This document shows, in pieces, positions 28,537 through 40,065 of a stretch of DNA of 64,000 nt. The notes under the pieces were generated by a model, which saw only the letters and a program-made list of their open reading frames with translations, ran no database searches and was not told the DNA's origin. Position numbers and translations under genes: made by a program. The DNA is from Staphylococcus pettenkoferi (GTDB taxonomy: Bacteria; Bacillota; Bacilli; Staphylococcales; Staphylococcaceae): positions 1-64,000 of the forward strand of contig NZ_PPRN01000064.1 of the NCBI RefSeq assembly GCF_002902685.1, written 5' to 3'. Each line of letters begins with the position of its first letter. The stretch's first letter is position 1.

Positions 28537-30813
28537 CTAATTATTGTTCATTTCTGCTTTAATCCAGCTTTTTAGTTTATTAAAATCTTCATATAGAAGC
28601 AATTGTTCTACTTCAATTCGAGACTGACGTGCTTGGTATAGTGAGCTTGAGTCAATTGCCTTCGTTGTTGAATCAGGGTTAATCACGATGAGGTCTTCTT
28701 CATTTTTGATAAAATTCAAGTCGTAGAAGACGCGTAAAATAAATTTCAGATGATCGGGTTTGATTCTCAAGTACTCACATAATTGCATGCCTTCAGACGC
28801 TAAATTTAAATTTCCTTTTTGATAAATCGCTTTATAGCAAGCTTTAAAACTTTCTATCTTCGGAATACCTTCAAAGTACACAGAATGCTGGTGCGTTAAA
28901 ACTAAATAAATTTGTGCATTATTAATCTGTTTCAATGTTTTTTGCATCGCTGATAGCGTTTCTGGCAACTCCATCAATACATATTTCTCATAAGGCTGTT
29001 GGAACGTTTCACCATAGTAGTAATGGTGTTCTGAAGGTTTATCTTGCTCACTTCGAATGATATAGGCGACTTCATTACTATTTTCAAAAGAAATATGCTT
29101 GTTTTTACTACGATAATCCAAGATTTGTAATTGATTGCTTGCTAAATCTTGAATCATCAATTGTGGAGATTGATGACCGTTCCACTCATTAATTTCAAGC
29201 GTACCAATTAAATCAAGTGGTTGGCTTTCACCGAGTTCCGATGCTAACTGGCCATGCTGCCAGTAAAGCGCTTGAAGACGATCTGCGCCAAGCGTCAGCT
29301 TTAAATGACGTTTCTCTTGACCGATGCCTTTCGCTTGAATCACGTTAATATCACTCAGTTTAAAGCACGGCATAGCAAAATCGGTACCGAATGGACGTAG
29401 TTTCTGTAAATCTCTTATATTATTAACCGAAATATCAGATTCTGCTATCTCAACATCGACTTTCTTCGTTGGAACGAGTGAGACTTGTTTAGCTAAAGCT
29501 TGCATTGTTTGATCTAGTGCTTGATGTAAAGGTTCAATATTCTCAATCGGTAAAGTCATACCCGCTGCCATGTGATGACCGCCAAATTTCGTAATCAAAT
29601 CGGATTGTTCGCTCAAGATTTCAAACATAGAGACTTGATCAATACTGCGAGCAGAACCTTTCGCATGATTCTGAGCTTCATCGATATTTAAGATTAACGT
29701 CGGTAGATGATAGGTTTCCACTACACGAGAAGCGACGATCCCTAACACGCCCTCATGCCAATCTTGTTGGGCTAACAATAAGAACTTCGAGCCTTGTTCA
29801 ACTTGCTCTTGCGCCATTGCCATAGCTTGATCAGCAATAGCTTGCACGATATCTTTACGTTCATTATTAAAATATTCAACTTGCTCAGCTAAAAATTGAG
29901 CTTCTTCCATTTCATCTGTCATCAATAACTCAGCAGCAAGACTCGCATCTTCTAATCGCCCTACCGCATTTAAACGCGGCCCGATAATAAAACCTATCGT
30001 TTCTTCTGTGATCGTTTGATCGAAACCCGCTTGTTGCAACAAAGCTTTGATAGGAACCGGAAGATGTTCATTGAGAACTGCTAGACCTTCTTTGACTAAA
30101 GTTCGATTCTCATCCGTCATCGAAACCAAGTCTGCAATTGTTCCTATTGCTACTAAAGCTTTGAAATAGCTAGGAGGATGCTCTAATAATGTTTGTGCCA
30201 GTTTATAAGCTACACCAGCACCACATAAGTATTTAAATGGATAATCGTAATCTGGATGCATCGGATGTACTATGGCATATGCTTCTGGTAACGTGGGCCC
30301 TATTTCGTGATGGTCAGTCACAATAACGTCAACACCTTGGTCTTGTACGAGTTTAATTTCGTGATGACCTTGAATACCATTATCGACTGTAATGATCAGT
30401 GAGACACCTTCATCAACTGCATTCTGGAAAGCTAATTCGTTAGGTCCATAACCTTCAGAGAAACGGTTAGGTATGTACCAACCGACGTGAGCACCTAATT
30501 CTCTCAGTGTTTTTACAAGAATGGTTGTTGAGGTTACCCCATCAGCATCATAATCCCCATAAACGAGGATGGTTTCATTGCGATCCAGCGCTTGATTAAT
30601 CCGTTCGACCGCTTTAGTCATATCACTCATTGTTTCAGGATCATGAACAAATTGTCCTTTGAGCAAGCGTTCAATCTCTTCTGCTGTAGTGATTGCTTTA
30701 CTTTCTAACACTTGTTTCATGATAGGAGTCAATTTAAATTGTTGTGCGATGTCGTCAGTAATTTGATTGTCGTTCGTTTCTGATAAAAGCCAATTGTATT
30801 TCGGTTTAATCAT
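28537..30813 (-). CDS. recJ: single-stranded-DNA exonuclease RecJ
   Basis: 5'-3' ssDNA exonuclease of the DHH family acting in recombination and mismatch/base excision repair. In 758 residues: DHH motifs VYGDYDADGVTST (about 71-83), VTDHHE, HP and the GGHHMAAG motif of DHHA1, then an OB domain and a Firmicutes-type C-terminal extension. The frame runs upstream to 30852, but the ATG at 30813 has GAGGG 7 nt before it and gives MIKPKYNWLL, the family N-terminus. It is followed 12 nt later by apt. Confidence 0.95.
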   Translation of the reverse strand: MIKPKYNWLLSETNDNQITDDIAQQFKLTPIMKQVLESKAITTAEEIERLLKGQFVHDPETMSDMTKAVERINQALDRNETILVYGDYDADGVTSTTILVKTLRELGAHVGWYIPNRFSEGYGPNELAFQNAVDEGVSLIITVDNGIQGHHEIKLVQDQGVDVIVTDHHEIGPTLPEAYAIVHPMHPDYDYPFKYLCGAGVAYKLAQTLLEHPPSYFKALVAIGTIADLVSMTDENRTLVKEGLAVLNEHLPVPIKALLQQAGFDQTITEETIGFIIGPRLNAVGRLEDASLAAELLMTDEMEEAQFLAEQVEYFNNERKDIVQAIADQAMAMAQEQVEQGSKFLLLAQQDWHEGVLGIVASRVVETYHLPTLILNIDEAQNHAKGSARSIDQVSMFEILSEQSDLITKFGGHHMAAGMTLPIENIEPLHQALDQTMQALAKQVSLVPTKKVDVEIAESDISVNNIRDLQKLRPFGTDFAMPCFKLSDINVIQAKGIGQEKRHLKLTLGADRLQALYWQHGQLASELGESQPLDLIGTLEINEWNGHQSPQLMIQDLASNQLQILDYRSKNKHISFENSNEVAYIIRSEQDKPSEHHYYYGETFQQPYEKYVLMELPETLSAMQKTLKQINNAQIYLVLTHQHSVYFEGIPKIESFKACYKAIYQKGNLNLASEGMQLCEYLRIKPDHLKFILRVFYDLNFIKNEEDLIVINPDSTTKAIDSSSLYQARQSRIEVEQLLLYEDFNKLKSWIKAEMNNN

Positions 30814-30907
30814 TTTTACGCCCTCATTTCCACAAGTCATTATACAAGACAACCGCGTAAATAAAAAGTATCTCTTCTTCGTTCAAACGATATTTCAAAG
30901 AGAATGC

Positions 30908-30985
30908 GCCTGGGATGTTAATAGAGATGATCTTCTGAGATCTATAAAAACTAAGCTTAAAATAAATTTTCAATGTGTACTCGAG
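30908..30985. repeat. partial second copy of the intergenic repeat element
   Basis: GCCTGGGATGTTAAT ... CTTAAAATAAATTTTCAATG ... TACTCGAG matches 18015-18104 in the same order and orientation, lacking an 11-nt stretch present there. Only the left third is present. It sits between recJ and the secDF terminator; the rest of 30986-31123 has no recognisable feature. Confidence 0.7.
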
Positions 30986-31123
30986 GTTCCTGTAGTCCCT
31001 ATGATTTCCGAATATATATTACAGTACGCTAGTAATGTCTTAAATATATTGCCTACCTCATTAATGGATAGAATCCATGTATGAAAGTATGATTACGTTC
31101 AAAAATAAGTTCTACCATAGAAA

Positions 31124-31158
31124 CCAAAAAAGCCCGTAGACGAAGTTGTCTACGGACT
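31124..31158 (-). terminator. terminator of secDF
   Basis: AGTCCGTAGAC and GTCTACGGGCT arms (one G-G mismatch) with a short loop, followed by TTTTTT on the minus strand. Confidence 0.9.
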
Positions 31159-31170
31159 CGATATCAAAGA

Positions 31171-33456
31171 TTATACTAAAATCTTTTCATCATTTGATTT
31201 TTTCTCTTTGTGAACGACAAGTTTACCATTATTTTTCTTCAACTCGCGTTTTTTCATAATACCCCAAAGAGGTACGGCGATGAATACAGATGAAATCACA
31301 CCTGAAACTAAGCCGATGAGTAATGCGAGTGAGAAGTTAAAGATACTTGTTGCACCAAAGATGAGTAATGCGATAACCACAACGACTACAGTGAGCACTG
31401 TGTTAATAGAACGTGTCATGGTTTGTCTAATTGATCTATTGACGATGTCGTCAATTTGTTCAGGCTCGCGAATGACTTTCACTTTCTGCAAGTTCTCACG
31501 TACACGGTCAAAGGTAACGATAGTATCGTTGATTGAATAACCGACAATCGTTAAGACGGCTGCGATAAATGTGATATCTACTTCTAATCTAAAGATACTG
31601 AATACCGCAACCATGATAAAGACGTCGTGGAGTAAAGCGAGAATTGCGGAAAGACCCATGCGCCACTCGAAACGTAGTGTAACGTAAATAATGATACCGA
31701 TCGAAGCGAGTGCGAGAGCTTTCATCGCGTTCTTAGCTAACTCTTGACCAATGAGTGGTGAAACAGTATTGACTGTTGGATCATGGCCGAATTTATCATG
31801 AACCATATTTTTCAGTTTAGAAACTTGGTTTTTATTTAAGTCATCTTTGAATTGCACGGTAACATTTTTACCACTTTCGCCAATTGAGATTTGATCTGGC
31901 TTGTAATTCGCTTTATCAAATGTCTCAGTGACTTTATCTTGTTTCACTTTGTTATCTGTAGTGAAGTCCACACGTGTACCACTTGAGAAGTCGATACCTA
32001 AGTTCAATCTAAAGATGAAGAGAATGACTGCACCGACGATAACGATAAGCACACTTAGTGTTAATAGTGGTTTCGCTAATTTCATAAAGTCCAGACGTTC
32101 ATAAGGCGTCTTGAGATCATGAACATCTTTACCTTCGTTAATATCGTGGCGATCTTTCTTAGACACACCGAATAGCCAGTATGATTTCTTGAAGTAGTTT
32201 GAAGAAATCAGTAATGACATTAGAATTCTTGATAAGAATACAGCAGTCACGAAGATCATCAAGATACCGAGTAAGAGTAACGTTGCGAAACCTTTAACTG
32301 AACTTTCCCCGAAGAAGAATAGTACAGCAGCAGCGATGACCGTTGTTAAGTTGGCATCGACAATCGTTAAGAACGAGCTCTTATTCGCTTTCTTATAAGC
32401 CTGTTTCAATGTTCGTCCGACTTTCAATTCATCTTTAATACGCTCGTACATGATAATGTTGGCGTCCACTGCCATACCTACACCGAGCACGAGGGCTGCG
32501 ATACCTGGCAATGTGAGCACACCAGAAATAAAGTTGAAAGCGACGAGAGTTAAATAGATATATGCAGTTAATGCGATGTTAGCGACTAAACCTGGAAGTC
32601 TGTAGAAGCCAAGCATAAATAAGTACACTACTGCAACACCAACAAGAGATGCAAAGAGTGTCTTGTTCAACGCATCTTGACCAAATTGTGCGCCGACTGA
32701 GTTAGAGTAAATTTCTTTCAAGTCGACTGGAAGTGAACCTGCATTGAGTAAGTCAGCAATTTGTTTTGCACGTTCTACGCCTTCCTTACCATTGAAGCCA
32801 CCAGAAATTTCAACACTATCACTGTTGATTGGTTGATCTACATTGGCTGCAGAAACGTACTTCGGTTTCTTACCTTCTTGTTCTTTCTTAGACTCTTTAT
32901 GGTAAGAATCGCCTTTTTCATAGTCTAACCAAACGACCATGACATTCTCTTTTTTCTTAGAGATTTCTTCCGTAACCTTTCTGAACTTATCAGAATCTTT
33001 CACTTTGAAAGTAACGGTTGGTGAGTTTGTGTTTTGTTTAAATTCTTGTTTCGCTGTCCCTTGTTTCAAGTCTTTACCTGTAAGTTTGACGTTATCATCA
33101 GCGTCACGTACAGTGAGTTTCGCTTTAGAAGAGAGGATGTCTCGTGCTTGCGATTGGTTCTTGATACCAGCAAGTTGTACACGAATACGGTTCTTATCCT
33201 CTACTTGAATCTTCGGCTCGGATACACCGAGAGAGTTGACACGGTTCTCCAACGTTTTAGATGTGGATTTAACCGCTTTATCGTCAATCTTATCACCTTT
33301 GTCTAGTGGGTTAACTTGATAGAGGACTTCGAATCCCCCTTGCAAGTCTAGACCTAAGTTTACGTTTTTAACTACGCTCTTATATGTAAGTCCCATACCA
33401 GCGAATAATAATACGACTAACAGTATAAACGCAGCTATTCTACTTCCTTTCTTCAC
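31171..33456 (-). CDS. secDF: protein translocase subunit SecDF (fused SecD-SecF)
   Basis: Proton-driven accessory subunit of the Sec translocon that pulls exported proteins through the membrane. The 761-residue protein is the natural Firmicutes fusion: the SecD half has a first TM (about 8-28), LGLDLQGGFEVLYQV, a large extracytoplasmic domain and five more TMs (motif GVGMAVDANIIMYERIK); the SecF half has LGIDFSSGTRVDF and GYSINDTIVTFDRVREN with five further TMs. It starts at a GTG with GAGG 7 nt upstream. It is a single gene with its own promoter and terminator. Confidence 0.96.
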   Translation of the reverse strand: MKKGSRIAAFILLVVLLFAGMGLTYKSVVKNVNLGLDLQGGFEVLYQVNPLDKGDKIDDKAVKSTSKTLENRVNSLGVSEPKIQVEDKNRIRVQLAGIKNQSQARDILSSKAKLTVRDADDNVKLTGKDLKQGTAKQEFKQNTNSPTVTFKVKDSDKFRKVTEEISKKKENVMVVWLDYEKGDSYHKESKKEQEGKKPKYVSAANVDQPINSDSVEISGGFNGKEGVERAKQIADLLNAGSLPVDLKEIYSNSVGAQFGQDALNKTLFASLVGVAVVYLFMLGFYRLPGLVANIALTAYIYLTLVAFNFISGVLTLPGIAALVLGVGMAVDANIIMYERIKDELKVGRTLKQAYKKANKSSFLTIVDANLTTVIAAAVLFFFGESSVKGFATLLLLGILMIFVTAVFLSRILMSLLISSNYFKKSYWLFGVSKKDRHDINEGKDVHDLKTPYERLDFMKLAKPLLTLSVLIVIVGAVILFIFRLNLGIDFSSGTRVDFTTDNKVKQDKVTETFDKANYKPDQISIGESGKNVTVQFKDDLNKNQVSKLKNMVHDKFGHDPTVNTVSPLIGQELAKNAMKALALASIGIIIYVTLRFEWRMGLSAILALLHDVFIMVAVFSIFRLEVDITFIAAVLTIVGYSINDTIVTFDRVRENLQKVKVIREPEQIDDIVNRSIRQTMTRSINTVLTVVVVVIALLIFGATSIFNFSLALLIGLVSGVISSVFIAVPLWGIMKKRELKKNNGKLVVHKEKKSNDEKILV

Positions 33457-33486
33457 ATGAACACCTCATTGTTAACTAATGTCTTA

Positions 33487-33516
33487 ATCATACTTGATAC
33501 GTATGCGTTAGTTCAA
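33487..33516 (-). promoter_or_regulatory. promoter of secDF
   Basis: TTGAAC (33511-33516) and TATGAT (33487-33492) with an 18-nt spacer on the minus strand, 30 nt before the secDF GTG. The rest of 33517-33690 shows nothing recognisable. Confidence 0.65.
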
Positions 33517-33684
33517 GCTATTATCGGTCTTTCTCTTTGTCTATGACCTACTTATAATAACATACAACATTTATAATCCAAACTATCAAAGTATTTCACA
33601 ATCTATTATGTATCTTTGTTCAGTTGAAGTCACTAAATATCTATACGAATAGTAAGATTCCACTTTTAACCTTTCTCAATAGAT

Positions 33685-33730
33685 TAAAAAAAGGATTCAA
33701 GTTGATACTGTCCAGTACATCTTGAACCCT
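33685..33730 (-). terminator. terminator after the tandem yajC genes
   Basis: GGGTTCAAG and CTTGAATCC arms with inner TACTG/CAGTA pairing, followed by TTTTTTTAA on the minus strand. It ends the ruvA-ruvB-queA-tgt-yajC transcript. Confidence 0.9.
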
Positions 33731-33764
33731 TCCTCATTCCATGACGTTATGTCATAGTGATTAA

Positions 33765-34016
33765 TTATGATGGATCAATTTGTTTGATCGCTTGTTTCTC
33801 TATAGCGAGTTCTTCGCCTTTATCGTTTAACACGAGAACGACAACATTGTCATCAACGCTACGTACTTTCGCTTTGATACCACCTAAAGTAGTCACATGT
33901 TGACCTGACTCGAGTTGTTTTAACATTTCACGATGTTGTTTCTGTCTCTTCTGTTGTGGACGTACCATGAACAAATACATCACAAGGAAGAGTACAACGA
34001 TAATTATAATTTGCAC
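33765..34016 (-). CDS. YajC-like protein, second tandem copy
   Basis: 83-residue single-pass membrane protein of the YajC family, which binds SecDF in the translocase. It has a TM at about 3-20, then MVRPQQKRQKQHREM and a beta-rich domain VTTLGGIKAKVRSVD. It starts at a GTG behind AAAGGAG. It shares with its neighbour the order PQQ-R..KHREM..QL..GQ.VTT.GGIK..V.SVD and the same C-terminus KQ.DPS, so it is a tandem paralogue. It lies 37 nt after the first copy. Confidence 0.9.
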   Translation of the reverse strand: MQIIIIVVLFLVMYLFMVRPQQKRQKQHREMLKQLESGQHVTTLGGIKAKVRSVDDNVVVLVLNDKGEELAIEKQAIKQIDPS

Positions 34017-34053
34017 AGTTAATTAACTCCTTTATTGATCAATATTTGTATAA

Positions 34054-34314
34054 TTAAGACGGATCCACTTGCTTGATTGCAGGTTTTTCCATAGTAATTT
34101 CTGTGCCTTTGTGTAACTTGAGCACGACTGTTGTTTCATCAACAGAGTGAACAGTTCCTTTAATGCCACCAATTGTAGTTACTTTTTGACCTTCACTTAA
34201 TTGTTGCACCATTTCACGATGTTTCTTCGCTCTTCGTTGTTGTGGAATAATCATAAACACAACTAAGACGATTAATAGAATAATAGGAATGATAAGACCC
34301 ATTACTGAACCCAT
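34054..34314 (-). CDS. yajC: preprotein translocase subunit YajC
   Basis: 86-residue YajC: a TM at about 7-24, then IIPQQRRAKKHREMVQQL and the VTTIGGIKGTVHSVD domain. The ATG has a GGAGGAA SD, 23 nt after tgt. The tgt-yajC-secDF order is conserved across bacteria, with secDF here on its own promoter. The next gene downstream is a close paralogue; which of the two is the orthologue of the single yajC elsewhere cannot be decided here. Confidence 0.93.
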   Translation of the reverse strand: MGSVMGLIIPIILLIVLVVFMIIPQQRRAKKHREMVQQLSEGQKVTTIGGIKGTVHSVDETTVVLKLHKGTEITMEKPAIKQVDPS

Positions 34315-34337
34315 TGTTATATTCCTCCTCAGTATTA

Positions 34338-35489
<1,152 letters not shown>

Positions 35490-35492
35490 CTA

Positions 35493-36518
35493 TTAAATAA
35501 TTAACATTGCGTCGCCGAAACTGAAGAAACGATACTGGCGTTCTACGGCTTCACGATATGCGTTAAGTACGTTCTCTCTCGTACTAAAAGCTGAGACGAG
35601 CATGACTAAAGTCGATTTCGGTAAATGGAAATTCGTAATGAGACCATCAATCGCTTTAAACTCATAGCCAGGATAAATAAAAATATCTGTCCAACCACTC
35701 GCCGCTACAAATTGATCGTGTTGAGATCTCACCGTTTCTAAAGTGCGCGTTGTAGTTGTTCCTACAGAAATGATACGGCCACCTTCACGTCGCGTTTTAT
35801 TAAGAAGTTGTGCGGTATCTTCTGAGATTTGATAGTATTCACTATGCATTTCATGATCGTCAATATTGTCTACACTGACTGGACGGAATGTACCTAGTCC
35901 TACATGGAGCGTGATAAAGACAATGCGAATACCTTTCGCTCTAATTACTTCGAGTAACTCATCAGTGAAGTGTAAGCCAGCTGTGGGTGCTGCAGCAGAA
36001 CCACTTTCCTTAGCATACACTGTCTGATAACGATCAGGGTCATCTAAACGTTCTTTAATGTAAGGTGGCAAAGGCATTTCACCGAGTTCGTCTAAACGCT
36101 CTTGTAAGATACCTTCATAATGAAGACGCATGATCCGACCGCCTTGATCAAGTTCCTCAATACATTCAGCCACGATCTTACCTTCACCAAACGACAAACG
36201 CTGACCGACTTTAATGCGCTTAGCTGGCTTTAATAAGACTTCCCAATCATTGTCCTCAAGATGCGTTAACATCAGCATTTCCACTTTAGCTCCAGTTTCT
36301 TCCTTGATACCGAATAGACGCGCAGGCATCACTCGTGTATCGTTGAGTACTAAAGTATCGCCCTCTTTGAAATAGTCAATCACATCCGCAAAGTGTTGAT
36401 GTGTCGTCTTCCCAGATTCTCTACCCATGACGAGCAAGCGACTTTGGTCACGATGCTTTAATGGTGTTTGAGCAATGAGCGATTCTGGCAAGTCATAGTC
36501 AAATTCCTCAATATTCAC
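35493..36518 (-). CDS. queA: S-adenosylmethionine:tRNA ribosyltransferase-isomerase
   Basis: Moves and rearranges the ribosyl part of SAM onto preQ1-modified tRNA to form epoxyqueuosine. The 341-residue protein starts [17 protein letters not shown] and has [12 protein letters not shown], the [10 protein letters not shown] signature, and [14 protein letters not shown]. The first 11 bp overlap the ruvB 3' end, which indicates coupling. It is followed by tgt. Confidence 0.97.
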   Translation of the reverse strand: MNIEEFDYDLPESLIAQTPLKHRDQSRLLVMGRESGKTTHQHFADVIDYFKEGDTLVLNDTRVMPARLFGIKEETGAKVEMLMLTHLEDNDWEVLLKPAKRIKVGQRLSFGEGKIVAECIEELDQGGRIMRLHYEGILQERLDELGEMPLPPYIKERLDDPDRYQTVYAKESGSAAAPTAGLHFTDELLEVIRAKGIRIVFITLHVGLGTFRPVSVDNIDDHEMHSEYYQISEDTAQLLNKTRREGGRIISVGTTTTRTLETVRSQHDQFVAASGWTDIFIYPGYEFKAIDGLITNFHLPKSTLVMLVSAFSTRENVLNAYREAVERQYRFFSFGDAMLII

Positions 36519-37521
36519 TTTGGTCCCTCTTTTCTCCTTTTTGAAAATGCTTATAAGCTAATGCTGTCGCACGACGTCCCCGTGGCGTACGTTCAATAAA
36601 GCCTTTCTGAATAAGGAAAGGCTCATACACATCTTCAATAGTAATGCGTTCTTCGCCGATAGAAACTGCTATCGTGTCTAATCCTACAGGCCCACCGTTA
36701 TATTGATCGATAATACAATTGAGCATCTTGTGATCGATATAGTCTAATCCATGATCGTCTACTTGGAGTAAATTCAACGCTTTCTTTGTCGTTTCGATAT
36801 AGATTTGATCATCCTCGTTCACTTGTTGGAAATCTCTAACACGTTTTAATAAGCGGTTCGCTACACGTGGTGTACCGCGGCTACGTTTAGCTAACTCGAG
36901 TGCACTTTCCTCATCTATTGCAGTATCTAATACTTCAGCAGTGCGAGTAATGATTTCTTTCAATTCTTCTTCACGATAGTATTCAAGGCGTAGATGGACA
37001 CCGAAACGATCTCTTAACGGCGCAGTTAAACTACCTGCACGTGTCGTTGCTCCGACAAGGGTAAAAGGCGGGAGATCAATACGAATACTTCGTGCTTCTT
37101 CACCTTTGCCAATCACAATATCTAAGAAGAAATCCTCCATAGCAGGATAAAGCACTTCTTCGACCACGCTACTGAGACGATGAATTTCGTCAATAAACAA
37201 TACATCACCAGGTTGTAAGCCAGATAAAATAGCTGCCAGATCGCCAGGTCTTTCAATTGAAGGACCCGAAATTGTACGGATATTGACATCCATTTCATTT
37301 GCGATGATATTAGAGAGCGTCGTCTTTCCGAGCCCAGGTGGTCCGAATAGTAGGACGTGATCCAATGGTTCTTCTCTTAATTTAGCGGCTTTAATGAATA
37401 CTTCTAAATTCGATTTAATCGAGTTCTGTCCGATGTACTGTCGTAATCGTGTTGGACGTAAGGATAACTCGAACGAAGATTCTTCGTTATGCATATATTG
37501 ATCGACCATTCTGTCGTCCAC
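36508..37521 (-). CDS. ruvB: Holliday junction branch migration helicase RuvB
   Basis: AAA+ motor that drives branch migration of Holliday junctions with RuvA. The 337-residue protein has Walker [10 protein letters not shown], Walker [11 protein letters not shown], sensor 1 GATTRAG, arginine finger RDRFG, and a C-terminal winged helix ([20 protein letters not shown]). It starts at a GTG 7 nt after GGAGG. It is 34 nt after ruvA and overlaps queA; there is no ruvC, as usual in Firmicutes. Confidence 0.97.
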   Translation of the reverse strand: MDDRMVDQYMHNEESSFELSLRPTRLRQYIGQNSIKSNLEVFIKAAKLREEPLDHVLLFGPPGLGKTTLSNIIANEMDVNIRTISGPSIERPGDLAAILSGLQPGDVLFIDEIHRLSSVVEEVLYPAMEDFFLDIVIGKGEEARSIRIDLPPFTLVGATTRAGSLTAPLRDRFGVHLRLEYYREEELKEIITRTAEVLDTAIDEESALELAKRSRGTPRVANRLLKRVRDFQQVNEDDQIYIETTKKALNLLQVDDHGLDYIDHKMLNCIIDQYNGGPVGLDTIAVSIGEERITIEDVYEPFLIQKGFIERTPRGRRATALAYKHFQKGEKRDQSEY

Positions 37522-37555
37522 TGAGGTACCTCCTTTCTATCTCACAAGAAACGTT

Positions 37556-38161
37556 TTAAGATACGAGCATTTGTAAGCCTTGGCGCACAGCGTCATCTAC
37601 ACTATCAGGTGTCTCAGCCACTAATTTTTTCTCAACTTTCTTAAGTTCACGTTTTGAATAACCTAAAGCTTCTAAAGCAAGTAACGCTTCTTTGACAATA
37701 CTTTGTGATTCATCTTGAGATGCAGTTGGTTGTAATAAGTCCATTTGACTTTCATCTGTGATTTCAACTTTTCCTTTTAAATCAAGCACAATTTGTCTCG
37801 CTGTCTTTTTACCGATACCTGGAAATTGAGTTAAATAGGCATCATTCTCGTTCTCAATCGCGCGCTTCACGTCATTAGGTGAACTACTTGCTAAGATGGC
37901 AAGTGCAGATTTCGGACCTATACCTGTCACTTTGATTAAACTTAAAAACATCGATTTCTCTTCTTCATCGTGGAAACCATATAGCAACTGAGAATCTTCA
38001 CGTACAATGAGTGAGGTATAGATCGTCACTTCTTGATCTAAATGACGTTGAAAGCGATATGAATTAGGCGTCTGGATTTCGTAACCTACTCCGCCCTGTG
38101 CTTCAACTACTACATGAGTAGGAAAGAGCTGCGTTAATGTTCCTTTAATATATGCGTACAC
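37556..38161 (-). CDS. ruvA: Holliday junction DNA helicase subunit RuvA
   Basis: Tetrameric junction-binding partner of RuvB. The 201-residue protein has an N-terminal OB domain ([18 protein letters not shown]), tandem HhH motifs ([13 protein letters not shown] and [19 protein letters not shown]), and a C-terminal three-helix RuvB-binding domain. It starts at a GTG with GAGGAAG. It lies 14 nt after the ACT-domain gene. Confidence 0.96.
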   Translation of the reverse strand: MYAYIKGTLTQLFPTHVVVEAQGGVGYEIQTPNSYRFQRHLDQEVTIYTSLIVREDSQLLYGFHDEEEKSMFLSLIKVTGIGPKSALAILASSSPNDVKRAIENENDAYLTQFPGIGKKTARQIVLDLKGKVEITDESQMDLLQPTASQDESQSIVKEALLALEALGYSKRELKKVEKKLVAETPDSVDDAVRQGLQMLVS

Positions 38162-38175
38162 AATTACACTTCCTC

Positions 38176-38631
38176 TTAAATCGTCATACTAATAAGTTCA
38201 ACTTTGGTCACATTATCGATTTCTTTCAATAAATCGACAACATCATCAAGTTCAAGGTCTGTATCCGTCGCGTCGAGCGAAAGCGTAATCGTCGCTCGAT
38301 TTTTCATCGGAATACTTTGATGGATAGTCAGTACCGATAGATGCCAAGTGGATAATTTGTTTAACACGTTTGCTAACATACCTACGACATCATTCACATA
38401 TAGGATAAGTGTGAATTCTTTCGTCGTCTGCATCTTTTCTTCGACTGGGAAAATCGTGTCACGATATTTATAGAATGCACTTCTGGATAAATCAAATTGT
38501 TTCACTGCTTCAAAAATCGACATATCCGGATCCTGTTTGAGTGCTTCTTTAATTTTTAAAGTTTTCACTACAGATTCTGGCAGCACATCTTCTCGAATGA
38601 GAAAGAACTTTTTATAATCCTTATTGTTCAT
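38176..38631 (-). CDS. pheB: ACT domain-containing protein (PheB/UPF0735 type)
   Basis: 151-residue protein with an N-terminal helical part ([19 protein letters not shown]) that includes an HTH-like stretch around [11 protein letters not shown], and a C-terminal ACT domain (about 72-148). It matches UPF0735/PheB, which lies next to obg in B. subtilis and was named for an uncertain chorismate mutase/phenylalanine link. Amino acid binding is plausible but unproven. It is 11 nt after obg. Confidence 0.87.
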   Translation of the reverse strand: MNNKDYKKFFLIREDVLPESVVKTLKIKEALKQDPDMSIFEAVKQFDLSRSAFYKYRDTIFPVEEKMQTTKEFTLILYVNDVVGMLANVLNKLSTWHLSVLTIHQSIPMKNRATITLSLDATDTDLELDDVVDLLKEIDNVTKVELISMTI

Positions 38632-38642
38632 TTACGCCACCT

Positions 38643-39944
38643 CTATTCGACAAATTCAAATTCTCCACCTAGAATTCTAACGATATCACCGTTTTCACAA
38701 CCACGTTCACGTAAAGCTTCGTCAATACCCATAGAACGCATTTGTCTAGCAAAGCGTCGTACTGCAGGATCACTGTTAAAGTCAGTCATCTTGAATGTAC
38801 GTTCAATGGCTTTACCTTGAACCACATAAGCACCATCATCATCACGTGTAATCGTAAAGTGATCTTGACTTGGTGTATGTTTATAAAGCACACGGTTTAC
38901 ACCGAGATCTTCTTCTGTCTTGTAGAAGTCAATATCTTTCACTTCTTCAAGTTTATCCGCAATCGCAAACAAGAGTTGCTCAACATTGTAATGCGTAACT
39001 GTAGATAATGGAATGATTTGCACATCTTCGTGACCATCTTCCTTAAGTTGCTCTTTAAAGAGTTCTAATTGATCTTCAGCTTCTGGTAAATCCATCTTGT
39101 TCGCAACCACGATTTGTGGGCGATCTTCTAAGCGCTGTTCATAAGCCTTTAACTCTTTATTGATGATTTGGTAATCTTCGTAAGGGTCTCGTGCTTCTGA
39201 TCCGCTCATATCAATCATATGAACAATTACTTTCGTACGTTCTACGTGTCTCAAGAATTGATGACCTAAACCGACACCATCGGATGCACCTTCGATAAGT
39301 CCTGGCAAGTCTGCCATAACGAAGCTACGTTGATCAGGTGTGGATACTACACCTAAATTAGGTTTAATTGTTGTGAAGTGATAATTACCTACTTTCGGCT
39401 TAGCTTTCGAAACGATGGATAGTAATGTAGATTTACCTACGCTTGGGAATCCAACGAGACCTACATCAGCTAACAGTTTAAGCTCGAGCGTAACTTCAAT
39501 TTCTTCACCCGGTTCTCCATTTTCACTAAAGTCTGGTGCTGGGTTGCGGGGTGATGCGAAACGTGAGTTACCTCGGCCACCTCGACCGCCTTTAGCAATA
39601 ACTGCTCTTTGTTTATGCTCCACTAGATCTGCTAATACTTCTCCATCTTCAACATCTTTGACGATTGTGCCTGGAGGTACGTGTAGCACGAGATCTTCAG
39701 CATTTTTACCATGCATGTTACTACTTTGGCCATTATCGCCTTTTTTAGCTTTAAAATGACGTTGGTATCTGAAATCCATTAACGTGCGCAGACCTTCGTC
39801 TACTTCAAGTACCACTGAGGCCCCATTACCGCCGTCACCGCCAGCAGGTCCGCCAAAAGGTACATATTTCTCACGACGATAGGCAGTGATTCCATTACCA
39901 CCATCACCTGCTTTGAGTAGAATCTTTACTTGATCGACAAACAT
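38643..39944 (-). CDS. obg: GTPase Obg/CgtA
   Basis: Essential GTPase of 50S ribosome assembly and stress signalling. The 433-residue protein has a glycine-rich Obg fold (about 1-158), a G domain with G1 [10 protein letters not shown]3 [10 protein letters not shown] and G4 NKMD, then an OCT domain (about 350-430). The frame runs upstream to 39980, but the ATG at 39944, after GAGGTGA, gives [18 protein letters not shown], the family N-terminus. It is first of the transcript toward ruvAB. Confidence 0.96.
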   Translation of the reverse strand: MFVDQVKILLKAGDGGNGITAYRREKYVPFGGPAGGDGGNGASVVLEVDEGLRTLMDFRYQRHFKAKKGDNGQSSNMHGKNAEDLVLHVPPGTIVKDVEDGEVLADLVEHKQRAVIAKGGRGGRGNSRFASPRNPAPDFSENGEPGEEIEVTLELKLLADVGLVGFPSVGKSTLLSIVSKAKPKVGNYHFTTIKPNLGVVSTPDQRSFVMADLPGLIEGASDGVGLGHQFLRHVERTKVIVHMIDMSGSEARDPYEDYQIINKELKAYEQRLEDRPQIVVANKMDLPEAEDQLELFKEQLKEDGHEDVQIIPLSTVTHYNVEQLLFAIADKLEEVKDIDFYKTEEDLGVNRVLYKHTPSQDHFTITRDDDGAYVVQGKAIERTFKMTDFNSDPAVRRFARQMRSMGIDEALRERGCENGDIVRILGGEFEFVE

Positions 39945-39979
39945 CGTCTCACCTCTTTTTCTTAAAATGTATCCTAACA

Positions 39980-39988
39980 ATTATATCA
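39980..39988 (-). promoter_or_regulatory. extended -10 promoter of obg
   Basis: TGATATAAT on the minus strand is a perfect extended -10, 35 nt before the obg ATG and just after the rpmA terminator. Confidence 0.65.
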
Positions 39989-40013
39989 TTAACTTAGCAC
40001 TTAGAAAATAAAA

Positions 40014-40052
40014 CAAAAAATTAACACCAGTGGTCGAAACCTACTGGTGTTA
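40014..40052 (-). terminator. terminator of rplU-prp-rpmA
   Basis: TTAACACCAGT and ACTGGTGTTAA form an 11-bp perfect stem with a loop of about 10 nt, followed by TTTTTTG on the minus strand. Confidence 0.92.
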
Positions 40053-40065
40053 ACATAGACAAGTA

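Noticed and set aside
30767-31084. 105-codon + strand frame
   Set aside because: It begins antisense to recJ and runs across the partial repeat copy; no SD and no recognisable protein.
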